This document shows positions 37,214 to 49,863 of a DNA stretch of 64,000 nucleotides, piece after piece. A program made the position numbers and the translations under genes. Source of the DNA: Beta vulgaris subsp. vulgaris (taxonomy: Eukaryota > Streptophyta > Magnoliopsida > Caryophyllales > Amaranthaceae); NCBI RefSeq assembly GCF_026745355.1, contig NC_079206.1, positions 3,341,800 to 3,405,799 on the forward strand, in the 5' to 3' direction. The notes under the pieces were generated by a model. The model saw nothing but the letters and a program-made list of their open reading frames with translations. It was not told the DNA's origin and did not search any database. The stretch's first letter is position 1; each line of letters begins with the position of its first letter.

Positions 37214-40200
37214 TTCTTCCCTGTAAAAATTCACGGGTAAGAAAATCTGGAAGTGAATTGTTTTCTCCTTTAATGAATTCAATTTCAAAATCAAAAACTG
37301 ACAAGATAGCTTGCCATCTTGCAAAAATTTGTTTTGAAACAATATTTTGAACATCCTTTTGTAAAACTTCTTTAGCAGATTTACAATCTATTCTTAACAA
37401 AAACCTTTTATTTACAAATCATCTTGAATTTAGAAATACATAAAACTATTGATAAAATTTCCTTTTTAATAGTAGAATAATTCTTTTGAGGTCCGAGCCA
37501 TAGACCTGACGTGAATCTAACAACTTGTTCATTGGATGACTCATGCAATTTTTGTTTGAGAATGCCTCCATATCCTATCTCCGAGGCATCTGTTTCAACT
37601 ATCAGAATGCTTGAGGATGTGGAAGACCTATGCATGGAAGGGACTTGACCTTTTGTTTTAACAGTTTGACCAATGCAGTATGCTCTTGACTCCATGCAGG
37701 GGGATTCTTTTGCAGACGTTTATACAAAGGAGCACATAATTGACGTAAATTTGGAAAGAAATCAGAGACATAATTAAGACATCCTAGAAACCTCTGCAAT
37801 TGATTTTTATCTTTGATTTCATCAGGGAACTTATCAGAAAATTCTATAGCGCGAGCTATTGGCTTGATAGTTCCTTGGTGAATATCATGACCCAAAAATC
37901 TAATCTTTGTTTGGAAAAGCTTCATCTTTGGTGCAGAAACAACTAAACCATTTCTTTTAATAACATTTAAAAAGATGTTTAGGTGTTTCATATGCTGTTC
38001 AACAGAATTGGAATATACTAACACATCGTCAATGTAGACAATAACAAAATTAGAATAAGGATTTAGAATATCGTTCATAATATTCATAAATTCTGATGGA
38101 GCATTCTTAATTCCAAAAGGCATAACGTTCCATTCGTAATGCCCGAAAGGAACATTGAAGGCAGTTTTATATCTGTCTTCCTCTGCTATTTGGATTTGCC
38201 AAAAACCACTTTTCATATCAAATTTGGAGAAAATTTTTGCATCATATAATCTATTTAACAAATCTTTCTTATTTGGAATAGGGTAACGAATCCATTGGAG
38301 AGCTTTGTTTAAAGGTTTATAGTTAACAACTAGCCGAGGGACACCTCTTTCTTTTCGGCTTGATTATTAACATAAAAGGCTGAGCAACTCCAAGGAGATT
38401 TTGAGGGTCGAATAAGTTTTTTGTCAAGAAGGGTTTGGATTTCTTTCTTGCAAAATTCTAAAAGTTCTTGGTTCATTTGGATTGGTCTGGCTTTAGTGGA
38501 ATATTTTTTTCAGAAAAATCTTTTTCATAAGGTAGATAAACAACATGTTTCTTTCTTTCCCAGAAAGCATTTGGAACATCAGAACAAATTTCATTTTGAA
38601 AACGTTCTTCAATTTCTTTAATCTTTTGTTGAATATCTTTCCTTTGCAATTGTTCTTCTATGCGAAGGTAAGATATTTCATCTTTAAGCATTTTAATCTG
38701 AGACCTTTTTGAAGAGATTTGGTTTATCTGTTGAGAAATAGTGCTTGATTGTAAGAGATGAATATCCTTTTGACTAACAGAAGTAACAAATTTGAAAGTC
38801 ATTTCTTTCCCAAAACATTAGTGTGTATTCCTTCAGAGTTAACATGAAAAGGATAAATTTGAGTTAGAAAGGGGGTTCCTAAAATCATTTCATTACTAAT
38901 ATCTTTGACTAAAATAAAAGAATTTTTGAAACAATAACCTGAGTTACAAACATAAGCTTTTGGGAGTTTGTACTTAATTTGGAGCTTAGCGCCATTAGCA
39001 CTTTGTAATTGTTCAGAAGTTTTTTCATAAAACTTTGAAGGTATTAATCCTTCTCTTAAACAATTTGATCAGCACCACTATCTACTAGGGCAATAATATT
39101 TCTTTGAAAATCATTTGATACAGAAAGAGTTATTAAACAATACCATTTTTGAAAAGATATTCTTTCTATAACTTGACAAAATTGATCATTTGTAAAATCA
39201 GATGAAGATGTTATGTTCAATTATAATCTCTTTAGATTTTTGCTTTGGACAATTGTTGTTTTCAAGCAGACTCAATTTTGCTTCTATACTTAGATCTTTG
39301 GTATGAAGATCTAATATAGAATCTTGAATTTGTTTGATCTGGGATTTGATATGATTGATTTCAGTTTGGAGCTCTTTTGTGGTAATAGGGTTATTGGACT
39401 TTTAGATGCCATTTTAAGAATTTGATTTAGATTTTCTTCTTCTGTTCTGTTGTTGGACAGTATTGGTTTTTTAAGAACTATATCTCTTAATCTTTTAAGA
39501 TATTGTTCTTTGATAAGAGGATCATTGATCTTGTCCACAATGTCAAGAATCAATCTTTCTCCTTATCAGAATTTGAAAGGACACAAATATTTTGAGTACA
39601 GAATTGAACAGAAGAGTTATCAGAAGATGTAGAATTATCACTGTCATAACACAGTTGATTTATTTCATTATCTTCTGATCAAGATGAGGAATTTTGACTT
39701 AATTGGAAAGATTAAGAAGTTTATTTTGGAGATCAGGGTTATCGGAAAATATTTCATTTATTTTTTCTTAAAATTACATTTGTTAGCTTTATGACCAGGT
39801 TTTCCGCATTTGTAGCAGATGATAGTTGTATCATCTACATGTTTTTTAGACTTTACTTTTTACCCTTTTTATAATATTTTTCAGAATTTAGGAATCTTGG
39901 ATTTAGGTTTATTAACGAATTTTGACCTTTTAAATTTTTCTTGTCGTTTTCTGGTGAAGGAGCTTGAATCTTTTCTAGACCAAAGGCCTCACAGAAAGAT
40001 CCTAGTTCCTTACGTTTTATGGCTTTTTCATTTCCATACTTAGTTTGAATTCTCAATTCATTACATAGGACAATCCTTCTCGTTTGATAAAGGCAAACAG
40101 TTGTCCGTATGTAAATTCATTGTATGGAATTTCATCTTGACCCGTGGCTTCTCGGAGCTTGTTGAAAATTCTTTGAGCAAAAAGAGTTGGAAGACCGGAG

Positions 40201-41709
40201 ATAAATTTTTCTTTCCAGAATGGAAGAGTACAATCTTCTCTGGTTAATACATTTGATAGGAAGACGTCTTTATACCATCGATAGTCACTTAAAGAAGGAC
40301 ATCGAAGGTTACTCAGAATTATATGTCCAGTTTTGAGATGATCTGAGGCGTTTCCCATGAAATGCATTACAATTGCAGACATTAACATTCTTAATCCTCT
40401 GTCAGTTCTTTTAATTTCTTTTTTAACTTCTCCAGTAGTTGGATCTATTTTTTCTTCGGATTTTTCTTCTACAGCATTTAATATATCAATTTTATCTCTT
40501 AAGGAAATTACATTTTCCCACCAATGCTTAAGGTTTCCTGTAAAACCTCTTGCTATGGCAGCGGCCGCTTCGTTCATAGATACATTATCATTCGATCTAT
40601 GATAAACTTCAGCAACCATCATCATTTCTTCTAAAGTTTTGACAATTTCATGCTCAGAACGACCATCTATATTCCATTCATAAAGATGATCTGCAGAGAA
40701 TTGTTTTTGAGGACCATATTGACTTCGTTCCTCATATTGAAGTCTGGCGGTGTTGGTCGTGGATAATAGTTCCTAGTAGGATTATTTCTCCACGAAGAAG
40801 GAAATTTGGATTTTATTTTGTTGATAGAAAAATGTTCATCAGACTCCTCATTAAAATATTCCTCTTTTGGATAGTCTTCATCACTGCAGTCACAATCTTG
40901 GTCAATGCAGTTGATGTTCTTATCCAATCGTTTAGAAATTTCCTTTAAAAGGTTTGATGAGGGTTTTGAAGAAAATATTAGTGAACTAGAATTTGATGGT
41001 TCAAAATCTGGAACCTTTATTAAGAAAGGTTTTGTTATTTCATTTGGATAAGATTTAGAAGTAGAAGCCTTATCATTAGAATTAGACGAATTTTCAGAAA
41101 TAGACAATTTTTTGAAATCCTGTGATAATTGATCTTCTTCTTTAAATTTTGAAATCTGTTCTGACATGTTATCCACTTGTTTAGAAATAGTGTGCAGAAT
41201 TTTGTTTGAAAAATTATTTTGTTCATAGACCTTTTTAATGTCTTCTAAGCAGGAATTTTCTTGACCAGATCCCTCTCTCCCGGTTTTGAAGGGAGCAGCA
41301 TGACAAGTTTGACCTTGCTGCGTAATCAAAAACCCTTCAAGAGGAGGATACTTGGCTTGAACAATCTTACCTCTTTAAGTGTCCATTTTTGACTTAAAGA
41401 CTCGTGAGTTTGAATACTATTAAAGGGATACATTAAATCATTTTGACAAAAATATATAGGTAGCCATGTAAAATATAAAACATTTGCAGACAGTTTGTTC
41501 ATAAAACTGTACCATTCTTCTCTTAGAAAATCTCTTGCTTCTTTATCAAAATTTTCATAAAACCATTTTCTTTTCTCATAATTTTCTTCTGAAGAAAAGT
41601 CTTCTTGCAAATAAGCTTTATCAATTTTGAATTCTCTGAAAAGAACATTAATGGAGGAGAACGATGGAGGTCTCATTTCAGAGTGAGTTGGAGAAACATT
41701 CTCAGTGAT
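37206..41709 (-). pseudogene. EPRV B polyprotein remnant (coat-protease-RT-RNase H)
   Basis: The coat N-part (41,676-41,326), coat body (41,329-40,667 and 40,625-40,053), protease region, RT with YIDDVLVYS (in 38,261-37,602) and RNase H (37,695-37,206) are all present in order. Open pieces overlap in different frames, which shows at least seven frameshifts, mostly single-base losses next to short homopolymers. Unlike A1, this copy has no MITE at 41,372-41,379. It is not translatable as one protein. Confidence 0.85.
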
Positions 41710-42653
41710 TATTTCAGGAATTGGAGTTTTTTGGAAAACTTTATAGGAGGTGTAGAAGGAATATTATCCTCTTAAAACTTGGAAAAGAACATGATGATCT
41801 AGCGGATTGAAATTCATAAGTAGAGGCCGCAGGGAAGTCTCTACTAGAATTAAATCTGATAAGTACTCGACCATCAGGTTCTTCTATTATTTGTTCAACT
41901 TTCTTTTCTTCTATTGGTTTGAGGATGGGTTGAGAGCTACTGCCCATTCATCTGGAATAGTAACTTCATCCCATTTTAAGGATTTTGGAACGTGTGTAGT
42001 GGCTTGTCCTAGTTCCACTTTAAACATCAAAGTTTCACCAGGTGCAAACCTTATTCTACACTTTGGATTAAGCTGAGAGTTTAATAATTTGTAATAAATT
42101 CGATAAATAATTGAAAAATTCCTTGCTCCTTCAAATTGAATATTATGAGCCATATTCACATCTAAAATCAAAGATTGAAGAATAAATGGATCTTCTAAAT
42201 CTTTAGATAGTTTGGAAAACAATTGAAGTAAATTGGACCTTGACAAATATTAGTATTAGCTAAAGCAAGCAAAGAATCTTTAAATGTTTTTAAAGATTAT
42301 CACGCAAAGCTAACATAACTGGACAATCTAATCCTAATCTGACCATAGGTTTAATAGCAATTTGGACACAACCAAAATGAATATACCTATGACCTTGACT
42401 GACATAATTTTGAATTGACTTTGAATCTAAAAGTTGGAGACTCTTGCTTGGATGCAACACTTGTAGTAAACTCTTCTATCCTAATTCCATGCGAAGACAT
42501 GAAATTCCATGGACTCTTTTCATAAATTTGAGACTCTGAAATTTTTGGAAGTTGCCAATTTTGAAAATCTTTGGAAATGACCTCATGGCTTTGGACTGGA
42601 TGTTTCATACTGGAACTACTACCTACAAGCTTCTTGATCTTACTCAAGGACAT
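41710..42653 (-). pseudogene. EPRV B movement protein (frameshifted)
   Basis: Matches the A1 movement ORF from MSLSKIKKLV. It is split by one-base deletions near 41,773, 41,936, 42,210 and 42,297, and has a small change near 42,443 where the region after SVASK diverges. Confidence 0.8.
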
Positions 42654-42902
42654 TGGAATGTATATAAATTTGACACTAGCAAATACTGTGGGACTTACGG
42701 GACCAACTGCTACGGGGACCACCTAACCACGGCTGACCAACCTTAGATGCAGTCTAAACCAACGTATGACCACGCACACGTATATGCAGTGCTAAACTTA
42801 TATGTATTCTAATGGCGGAAAGTAAAATAAAGATGCTACAGTAGACGTTGCAGTATGCTACAGTAATGCTACAGTGCGGTACTATACAGTATGCTACAGT
42901 AT

Positions 42903-42915
42903 GGCTCTGATACCA
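42903..42915 (-). other. tRNA-Met primer-binding site of EPRV B
   Basis: The minus strand reads TGGTATCAGAGCC, as in A1. It lies about 45 bp from the right border of the viral block. Confidence 0.88.
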
Positions 42916-42957
42916 GAATGGAAGGAGCTTTGGTATATATATATATATTAAAACGAT

Positions 42958-44041
42958 ATTTTGAATTTTTTGATGGGGTGGACTTTTTGCAATTGGGGAA
43001 TGCTAAGACAAACTTTTTGGGAAATTTGTTTGTTATGACTCTTTAGGAAATATTTCTATTTGGTGTTTGATAGAATTTTATTGTGAATTGTGAGTTATGA
43101 CTCTTTAGGAAATATGTTCTTTTTGACTTTGAGACTTAGGAAGTATTTCTATCTTTTGGTGTTTGATAGAATTAAATTGTGAATAGTGAGTTCAGATTTT
43201 GGATTTAAATTATCAAAAGTGTGAATTTGTGATAAATGACTTTAGTTGTGTTGATGAATAGGATGTGAAGTGTTTAGTTACAAGGAATTGGGGTTCTTAG
43301 TGGAGGTGTTATGATGAGGTTGTTGTTTGAAGATAAATTATTGTAAAGGAAGCGATTTGGTGAAAAGTCTAGGTTTAATTGTATGTAATGGTTGTGTTTG
43401 AAAGGCTATGATGTAGTTTATGGTTGACATACTACAGATAATGTACTACCTTTGACGAATATTATGATAAGTATCTATTACAAGAATTTTCGCTCCTCAC
43501 GTTGTTTAATTGTAGATTATGTAGTATGTTTTTAGGTTATTTTGAGGTGGTTGGATATTCATTTGCTGACGAGAGTTAAAATTGGTGGTAGACAAAGTTA
43601 TTGTTAAACATGTTTTAGGTTTTATGGAGCATTTGAGGACATTAATGATTCAAGCATAACTGTTATATCAAGTGTATTATCATTTTGGGTTACCATTATT
43701 GTGTGTATGATTTGGATTTTTTTGATGGGGTGGACCTTTTGCAATTGGGGAATGCTAAGACAAACTATTTGGGAAATTTGTTTGTTTTGACTTTGAGACT
43801 TGGAAATATTTCTATCTTTTGGTGTTTGATAGAATTTCATTATGAATTGTGAGTTATGACTCTGTAGGAAATACGTTCTTTTTGACTTTGAGACTTGGGA
43901 AGTATTTCTATATTTTGGTGTTTGATAGAATTAAATTGTGAATATTGAGTTCGGATTTTGGATTTAAATTATCAAAAGTGTGAATTTTGTGATAAATGAC
44001 TTCTGTTGTGTTGATGGATAGTATGTGAAGTGTTTAGTTAC
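42958..44041 (+). repeat. 1.08-kb direct duplication of the array flanking the viral block
   Basis: This stretch repeats 25,916-27,003 almost base for base, including private variants absent from other units: the shortened GTTATGACTC segment after TTTGTTT, and GACAAAGTTATTGTTAAACA in place of the CTCGAG anchor. Only a few one-base indels separate the two. It ends at the same base (TTTAGTTAC) where the left copy meets the virus, and the array then continues normally. Confidence 0.88.
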
Positions 44042-46100
44042 GAGGGAATTGGGGTTCTTAGTGGAGGTGTTATTCATCAGGTTGTTTTGAGGATAAATTA
44101 TTGTAGAGGAAGCGATTTGGTAAAAGGATCTAGGTTTTATTGTATGTAATGGCTAAGTGGTTTTCTTGTGGCATAGTGGATATCGTTTCTTTAATTTGTT
44201 TCAATGTCAAATATGAGTACTATGGGTTATTCTAGTCTTTTGACTTGAAAATGGACAATCACGTGCGCGGTCTAAGGATTGTTAGGATAATCGCTTTGGA
44301 GACTCTTGAAATGATTTCAATCTTTAACATTAGGATCTTGGAAAAATAAAAGAGAATGTTCATGGAAAAGAAAATGAATTTGGGTTCGTAGTGGAGGTGT
44401 TATGTTTAGGTTGTTTGTGGATAAATGATTGTGAAGGAAGCGATTTGGTGAAAGGGTCGTAAGTAATGGTTGTTTGAAATGTCGTGATCTAGTTTATGGT
44501 TGACATACTACGGATAATTTTCTACCTTTGATGAACATTATGGCAAGTATCTATTATAAGAATTTAGGCTTCTCACGTTGTTTAATTGTAAATTACGTAG
44601 TATGCTGTTAGGTGATTTTGAGGTAATATCGTTTCTTTAATTTATTTCAATGTCAAATATGAGTACTATGGGTTATTCTAGTCTTCGATCTTAAAAATGG
44701 ACAATCATGTGCGCGGACTAAGGATTGTTAGGATAATCGCTTTGGAGACTCTTGAAATGATTTTAATATTTAACATTAGGATCTTTGAAAACTAAAAGAG
44801 AATGTTCATTGAAAAGAAGAGGAATTTGGGTTCGTAGTGGAGGTGTTATGGTTAGGTTGTTTGAGGATAAATTATCGTAAAGGAAGCGATTTGGTGAAAG
44901 GGTCGTAATTAATGGTTGTGTTTGAAAAGCTGTGTCTTGTTTATGGTTGACATACTACGGATAATTTGCTACCTTTGATGAACATTATGACAAGTATCTA
45001 TTACAAGAATTTTGGCTCCTCACGTTGTTTAATTGTAAATTACTTAGTATGCTGTTAGGTTATTTTGAGGTGGTTGGATGATTATTTACTTGGCGAGAGT
45101 TAAAATTGGTGATAGACAAGCTCGAGTTAGATGTTAAACATGGTTTAGGTGGTTATGGAGCATTTGAGGACATTAATGATTCAAGCATAAATGTTATATA
45201 AAGTTTATTGTCATTGTGGGTTACCAATATTGTGTATGCTTATTTATGATGGGGTGGACATTTTGCAATGCTAAGACAAACTCTTTTGGGAAATATGTTT
45301 GTTTTGACTTTGAGACTTGGAAATATATCCGTTTTCTGGCGTTATGATAGAATATTATTGTGAATAGTGAATTGTGATTTTGGATTTAAATTATTAAAAG
45401 TGTGAGTCTATGCTAAATGACTTAGTTGTAGTGATAGAGTATAGGATATGAAGTGTTTAGTTACTCAGCAGCTATGTAGAGTTAATGACTTAGAAGGCTA
45501 AATGGATTTTTTGTGGCACAATGGATATTGTTTCTTTAATTTGTTTTAATGTCAAATATGAGTACTATGAGTTATTGTGGTCTTCGATCTAGAAAATGGT
45601 CAATCTTGTGCCCGAACTAAGTATTGGTAGGATAATCTCTTTGAAGGGATTTTTAAATGATTTTGATCTTTAACATTAGGATCTTGGAAAACTAAGTTGT
45701 CCATATAGATGGTATCATGATAATCTGTGGTGGGGTTGGTTTGTGGAGTTTGGGGATGTCGAGGTCCTTGGGGATGTCGAGGTCCTTAGTGAGTTGATGG
45801 TTGTATATTTTCATCTATAATTAGATGGCTAATGAAGTGTATATCTCTATTATCATGATTTATGTGCTAGAAACGTGGGAAGTTAAAAGTTCGTTTTTGA
45901 TATCAAAAGAGAAAATCTTGGAAAACAAATTGATGGACCTGTTATCTCGAAATTTTTTAAGGATAAGTTATTGTGAAACAGTTTAGGCTACATTTTAAGT
46001 AATGGTTCTGTTTGAAAGGCTTTGGATGATTATTACTAGATCTAGGTTTTGGTTCTCATAATCTAGAATAATGCGTTATATTTGAGGGATATTATGTCAA

Positions 46101-46227
<127 letters not shown>

Positions 46228-47676
46228 TTGATGATTATTGACGAGAGTTAAAATTGGTGATGGACGAGTTGGAGTTAGAGGGAAAAATATGTTGTATTAT
46301 TTTGCCAAGAATTAGATGGCTAATGAAGCTGACTGTATGTCTCTCTATTATTATAATATGTGTGCTAGAAACGTGAATTGTTAAGTGGTGGTTTTTGATA
46401 TTAAAAGAGAGTATTTGGAACACAGAAAGAATGTGTTTGTAGTGGAGGTTGTTTAAGGATAAGTTATGGTATAGGTTGCTATTTGATGAAGCGGTCTAGA
46501 ATTCATTGTGAGTAATGGTTGTGTTTGGATGTGTGATTATCATACGATCTAGATTGCAGTTCACTCCCTTTAGAATAATGTGTTATCTTTGAGGGACATT
46601 ATGTCAAGTATATATGGTAGGAACTTTGTTAGCGAGTTGATGGAATTGTGTTTTTTGCTAAGAATGAGATGGTTAATGAAGTTGAGTGTATGTCTCTCTA
46701 TTATCATGATTGGTGTGCTAAAAACGTGAATTGTTAAGTAGTGGTCTTTGATATTAAAAGAGAGTTTGTGGAACACAAACAGAATGTGTTCGTAGTGGAG
46801 GTGTTATTGGAGGTTGTTTAAGGATAAATTATGGTATAGGTTGCTATTTGGTGAAACGTTATGGGATTCATTGTAAGTAATGGTTGTGTATGAATGTGTG
46901 AGTATCATACGATCTAGATTGTAGTTCACATACTTTGGATAATGTTTTTTTTATCTTTGAGGGACATTATGGCAAGTATTTATGGTAGGAATTTTGGCCC
47001 CTCATGTTGTTTGATGGTAGTTTATGTAGTACAATGTCAGATTATCTTATCTTGAGGTTGTTGGAGTTTTGGATGATGTTTAACTTTGCGAGAGTTGAAA
47101 TTGGGGATGGACAAGCTCTGAGTTGTGATGATAACATATGATAACATGTTCTAGGTGGTTAGAGAGTATTTTGGGACATTAATGATTCAAGAATGAATGA
47201 TATATTAAGGTGTATTGTATGGTCATTGTGGATTATAGATATTGCGTTTTATTTTTATGATTTTGTGGACCTTTTGCAAGTAGGGAATGCTAAGACATTT
47301 CATTTGGAAATATGTTTTTTTGACCTTGAGATTTCGAAGTATCCTATCTTTTAGCTTTTCATAGAATTGCATTGTGGAAAGTGAGTTGTGATTTTGGATC
47401 TGAATTGTCTAAATTGTAAATTCTATGATCAATGTTGTGTTGATGGATTCTTTAATTTCTTTTAATGTCGAACATGATGCACTATGGGTGTGATTTGGTT
47501 TTCGTTGATCGTAATAATGGCCAATCTTGTGAGCGGACTAAGTAATGCTTGAATAATCTCTTTGAGAGACCTGTTTATATGATTTCCTTCTTTAATACTC
47601 GGATCTTGGAAAAGTAATCAGTTCATATAGATGATTTCATGATAATATCATCAAGGTTTTTTATGGTGAAGTGTTT

Positions 47677-47994
47677 TGTAATAGACTAGCCTAGGGAGAG
47701 GGGCACTTTTGGCATTATAATAATTAGTTAGATTTTAGTAGTAGCTTGAAGAATAAGCTAGGGAGTTAGGGAGTAAATATCTCTATAAATAGAATGGAAT
47801 AGGGAGAGAGAAAGGATGTTGAATATTGAGTATATTTTGGGTGAACTTTTAAGAGTTCAATGGGAGAGAACAAGCCTCTCGAAAGCTTGTAATTATCAAC
47901 TTGTTTTACTGTTTTTCAAGAGAACGATCAATCAAGTCCATTTTACTTCTTAATCTTCTTCTCTAATCTGTCCTAGTGATGTCAGTTCATCACA
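47677..47994 (+). repeat. 5' LTR
   Basis: 318 bp, TG...CA ends. A TATA box (CTATAAATAG, 47,783-47,792) sits mid-LTR, giving a plausible U3/R boundary just downstream. Confidence 0.92.
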
Positions 47995-47996
47995 AA

Positions 47997-48008
47997 TGGT
48001 ATCAGAGC
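47997..48008 (+). other. tRNA-Met primer-binding site of the LTR element
   Basis: TGGTATCAGAGC starts two bases after the 5' LTR, complementary to the initiator tRNA-Met 3' end. Confidence 0.9.
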
Positions 48009-48085
48009 AGTTCGTTCCAGGAGATTAAGTGCTGATTTTCGGTTTCAAAAAAAAAAAAAAAAAAAGAAAAAAAGAGAAATCTGCA

Positions 48086-49834
48086 ATGGAGTTTGCTTCG
48101 CAGGAGACAAAGAAATTCGCTGCAGATTTGAATGAGATAATCAGGAAAGGTTTTGAAAAATTTCAACAAGACCTAACAAACGACCTCAAGAAAATAATTA
48201 GTGACGCTGTTACTCCACTCAAAAGGGAGTTGAATCTTATTCGAAAAGAGATGGAGGATGAAGATACCCACAAAGATTCAGAGGTGGAAGAGAACGAGGT
48301 GGTGAAAACAACCGAGCAAACAACCACCAATGACTTTCAACAATCAGGTGAAGAAGAAATAGAAGCGGGATCGGAGAAGGGTGCATCATGTGGTGGTCTA
48401 GATGATCGCTTAGGAGGACAAACCGGTGGATGTCGAAACATCATCGCCCACAACCACAATGGTGGAGAAGTTTTCGGAAAAGAGGGTGGAAGAAGAGAAT
48501 CTGGTGGAAGGCCCGGTGACTTCGCCGGAGGATTTACCGGGGGAGGTAATGGAGACTATGTTGGTGGGTTGAATGTTTGTGCGGGTGGTCTGATTTTTGT
48601 TTGGGTTAAGAGAAGAAGAGGAGGAAGAGACGACAAAGACGGATCTGTGGGATGCGGGTCTGGTGGTGGCCCAGGCGGTGGACCTGGTGGTTCCTTGAGA
48701 AATGGAAGCTACAGTGGTGGTGTATTGGGTGGACGAGGAAAGTTCGTCCAAGATAATTCCATCGCTAGTGTTTTGAGTGGTGGTTCGGTTGACCGTAGTG
48801 GTCGTGCCGGAGATTTTGATGGTGGTAATCCACGGTGGAAATTATTAGGGAGCTTGCATCAGAACTTTCGAGAGAGAGGGGAAGAAGTGTATAGAAGAAG
48901 CTCCCTTGAATCAGTAATTGCCTTGGAGGAGAAGACTATTCTAGAAGATCTTCCTAGTAAGGGCAATCTTGTAAAAGAATTGAAGGATGACATCATAATT
49001 GAGGGTAAGGGTTGTGGTAACCACCCTCTGCAAGAGAGTAATATGTCACGTGGGAACAAGGAGAAACCAAAAAGGGACTCAATTAATATGAGTGAGGTAA
49101 GTCCCACTTTTAACTTACCTACCCTTATTGAATCACCTGGGCATTCTAGTTGTGATTTGAATGAGACTGGGCCAATCTTTGGGCTTTGTGACTTTTTGCA
49201 ACCCCAACTTTTAAAGCCTGATTATACAACCCAATCTACAGCACCTAGCAGCCTCATCCATTCCCTTCCAAACCAACCCAACTCAGTTAGTAATTACCCA
49301 GCTCAACCTTTAAAACATATCCTTCCTTATTCTCCCACCCCACATTTTGATGGCTTACTTGAGAGAAACAAGCCAGGGCCCAAATTTGATCATCCCTTTT
49401 CCAACCCCCCATTCCTATGTCCCAATTGTTCTACCCACCTATCCAGCCAACAAACTCAACTTGTAAACCAAGAAATCCAATCTGGTTTTCCCCACACAAG
49501 ACTCAATTATCCAGCCCAGCTTACTAAACCAAAAAATCCTACAATCCAACCACTCACTTCATGGTTCGTTCAGTCTGCCAAATCCTCTACTACTCCCATC
49601 AAAGCTACTGAATTTTTCTGCCATCCCAATTCAAATTCTACCCACTTCAGTCATAACCAGACATCTTCCCTGGATAAGCTGCTGAGCTTTTCTGCCATGG
49701 GCAAGCTAAGTATGCAACTGAAATCAACGCTGGGCAGAAAGGAGATGAAACAACACTGTAAACAGTTCTCCTCAGAAGGCAGTAACCACTATTTTCGAGG
49801 TCGGACCTGTAGTGCAAATTACTATCCACCTTGA
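48086..49834 (+). CDS. Single ORF of the LTR element, gag-like candidate
   Basis: 582 codons from MEFASQETKK. An in-frame ATG 19 codons earlier would add a poly-Lys head encoded by the A-tract, so I prefer this start. Residues 1-80 are charged and helix-prone (coiled-coil-like). About 100-270 is Gly-rich with RGG-like patches (RRRGGRDD, GGGPGGGPGG). About 340-560 is Pro/Ser/Thr/Asn-rich. I see no zinc knuckle, protease or RT motif. By position after the primer site it may supply a structural or RNA-binding function, but homology to gag is not demonstrated. An intact frame of this length between identical LTRs fits a recent insertion. Confidence 0.55.
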   Translation: MEFASQETKKFAADLNEIIRKGFEKFQQDLTNDLKKIISDAVTPLKRELNLIRKEMEDEDTHKDSEVEENEVVKTTEQTTTNDFQQSGEEEIEAGSEKGASCGGLDDRLGGQTGGCRNIIAHNHNGGEVFGKEGGRRESGGRPGDFAGGFTGGGNGDYVGGLNVCAGGLIFVWVKRRRGGRDDKDGSVGCGSGGGPGGGPGGSLRNGSYSGGVLGGRGKFVQDNSIASVLSGGSVDRSGRAGDFDGGNPRWKLLGSLHQNFRERGEEVYRRSSLESVIALEEKTILEDLPSKGNLVKELKDDIIIEGKGCGNHPLQESNMSRGNKEKPKRDSINMSEVSPTFNLPTLIESPGHSSCDLNETGPIFGLCDFLQPQLLKPDYTTQSTAPSSLIHSLPNQPNSVSNYPAQPLKHILPYSPTPHFDGLLERNKPGPKFDHPFSNPPFLCPNCSTHLSSQQTQLVNQEIQSGFPHTRLNYPAQLTKPKNPTIQPLTSWFVQSAKSSTTPIKATEFFCHPNSNSTHFSHNQTSSLDKLLSFSAMGKLSMQLKSTLGRKEMKQHCKQFSSEGSNHYFRGRTCSANYYPP

Positions 49835-49863
49835 GGACAAGGTGAATGTTGGGCGGCCGGTAT

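Larger units (their letters stand above)
27005..42961. mobile_element. Endogenous pararetrovirus (Caulimoviridae) block of three pieces
   Basis: About 16 kb of caulimovirid DNA breaks the tandem array. Piece A1 is 27005-30108 (minus: leader, primer site, movement protein, coat N-part). Piece A2 is 30101-35463 (plus: coat, protease, RT, RNase H, downstream ORF, leader). Piece B is 35465-42961 (minus: a whole genome circle, about 7.5 kb). Virus rather than retrotransposon is indicated by no integrase, no LTRs, a 30K-type movement protein, a tRNA-Met primer site in a non-coding leader, and the order MP-CP-PR-RT-RH followed by a second ORF. This order is closest to florendovirus/petuvirus-like genomes as I know them; the genus is not proven. 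Joints show short homology or one filler base. Removing 27,004-44,041 restores the array exactly. Confidence 0.9.
35465..42961 (-). mobile_element. EPRV piece B: near-complete viral genome, minus strand
   Basis: About 7.5 kb. In viral order it runs leader (42,961), primer site, movement protein, coat, protease, RT, RNase H, ORF2, promoter region and leader again (35,465). The two ends are adjacent in the viral circle, only a few bases apart in the leader 5' of the primer site, so it is one full genome circle opened there. With A2 it forms inverted arms of about 5.35 kb around an axis near 35,465-35,500. Reading frames are broken by many one-base indels. Small differences between the arms are scattered along their length. 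Confidence 0.88.

Noticed and set aside
27005..42961. LTR retrotransposon (Ty3/gypsy) explanation for the RT-containing block
   Set aside because: No LTRs, no integrase, a 30K-type movement protein and a second ORF after RNase H fit Caulimoviridae better.
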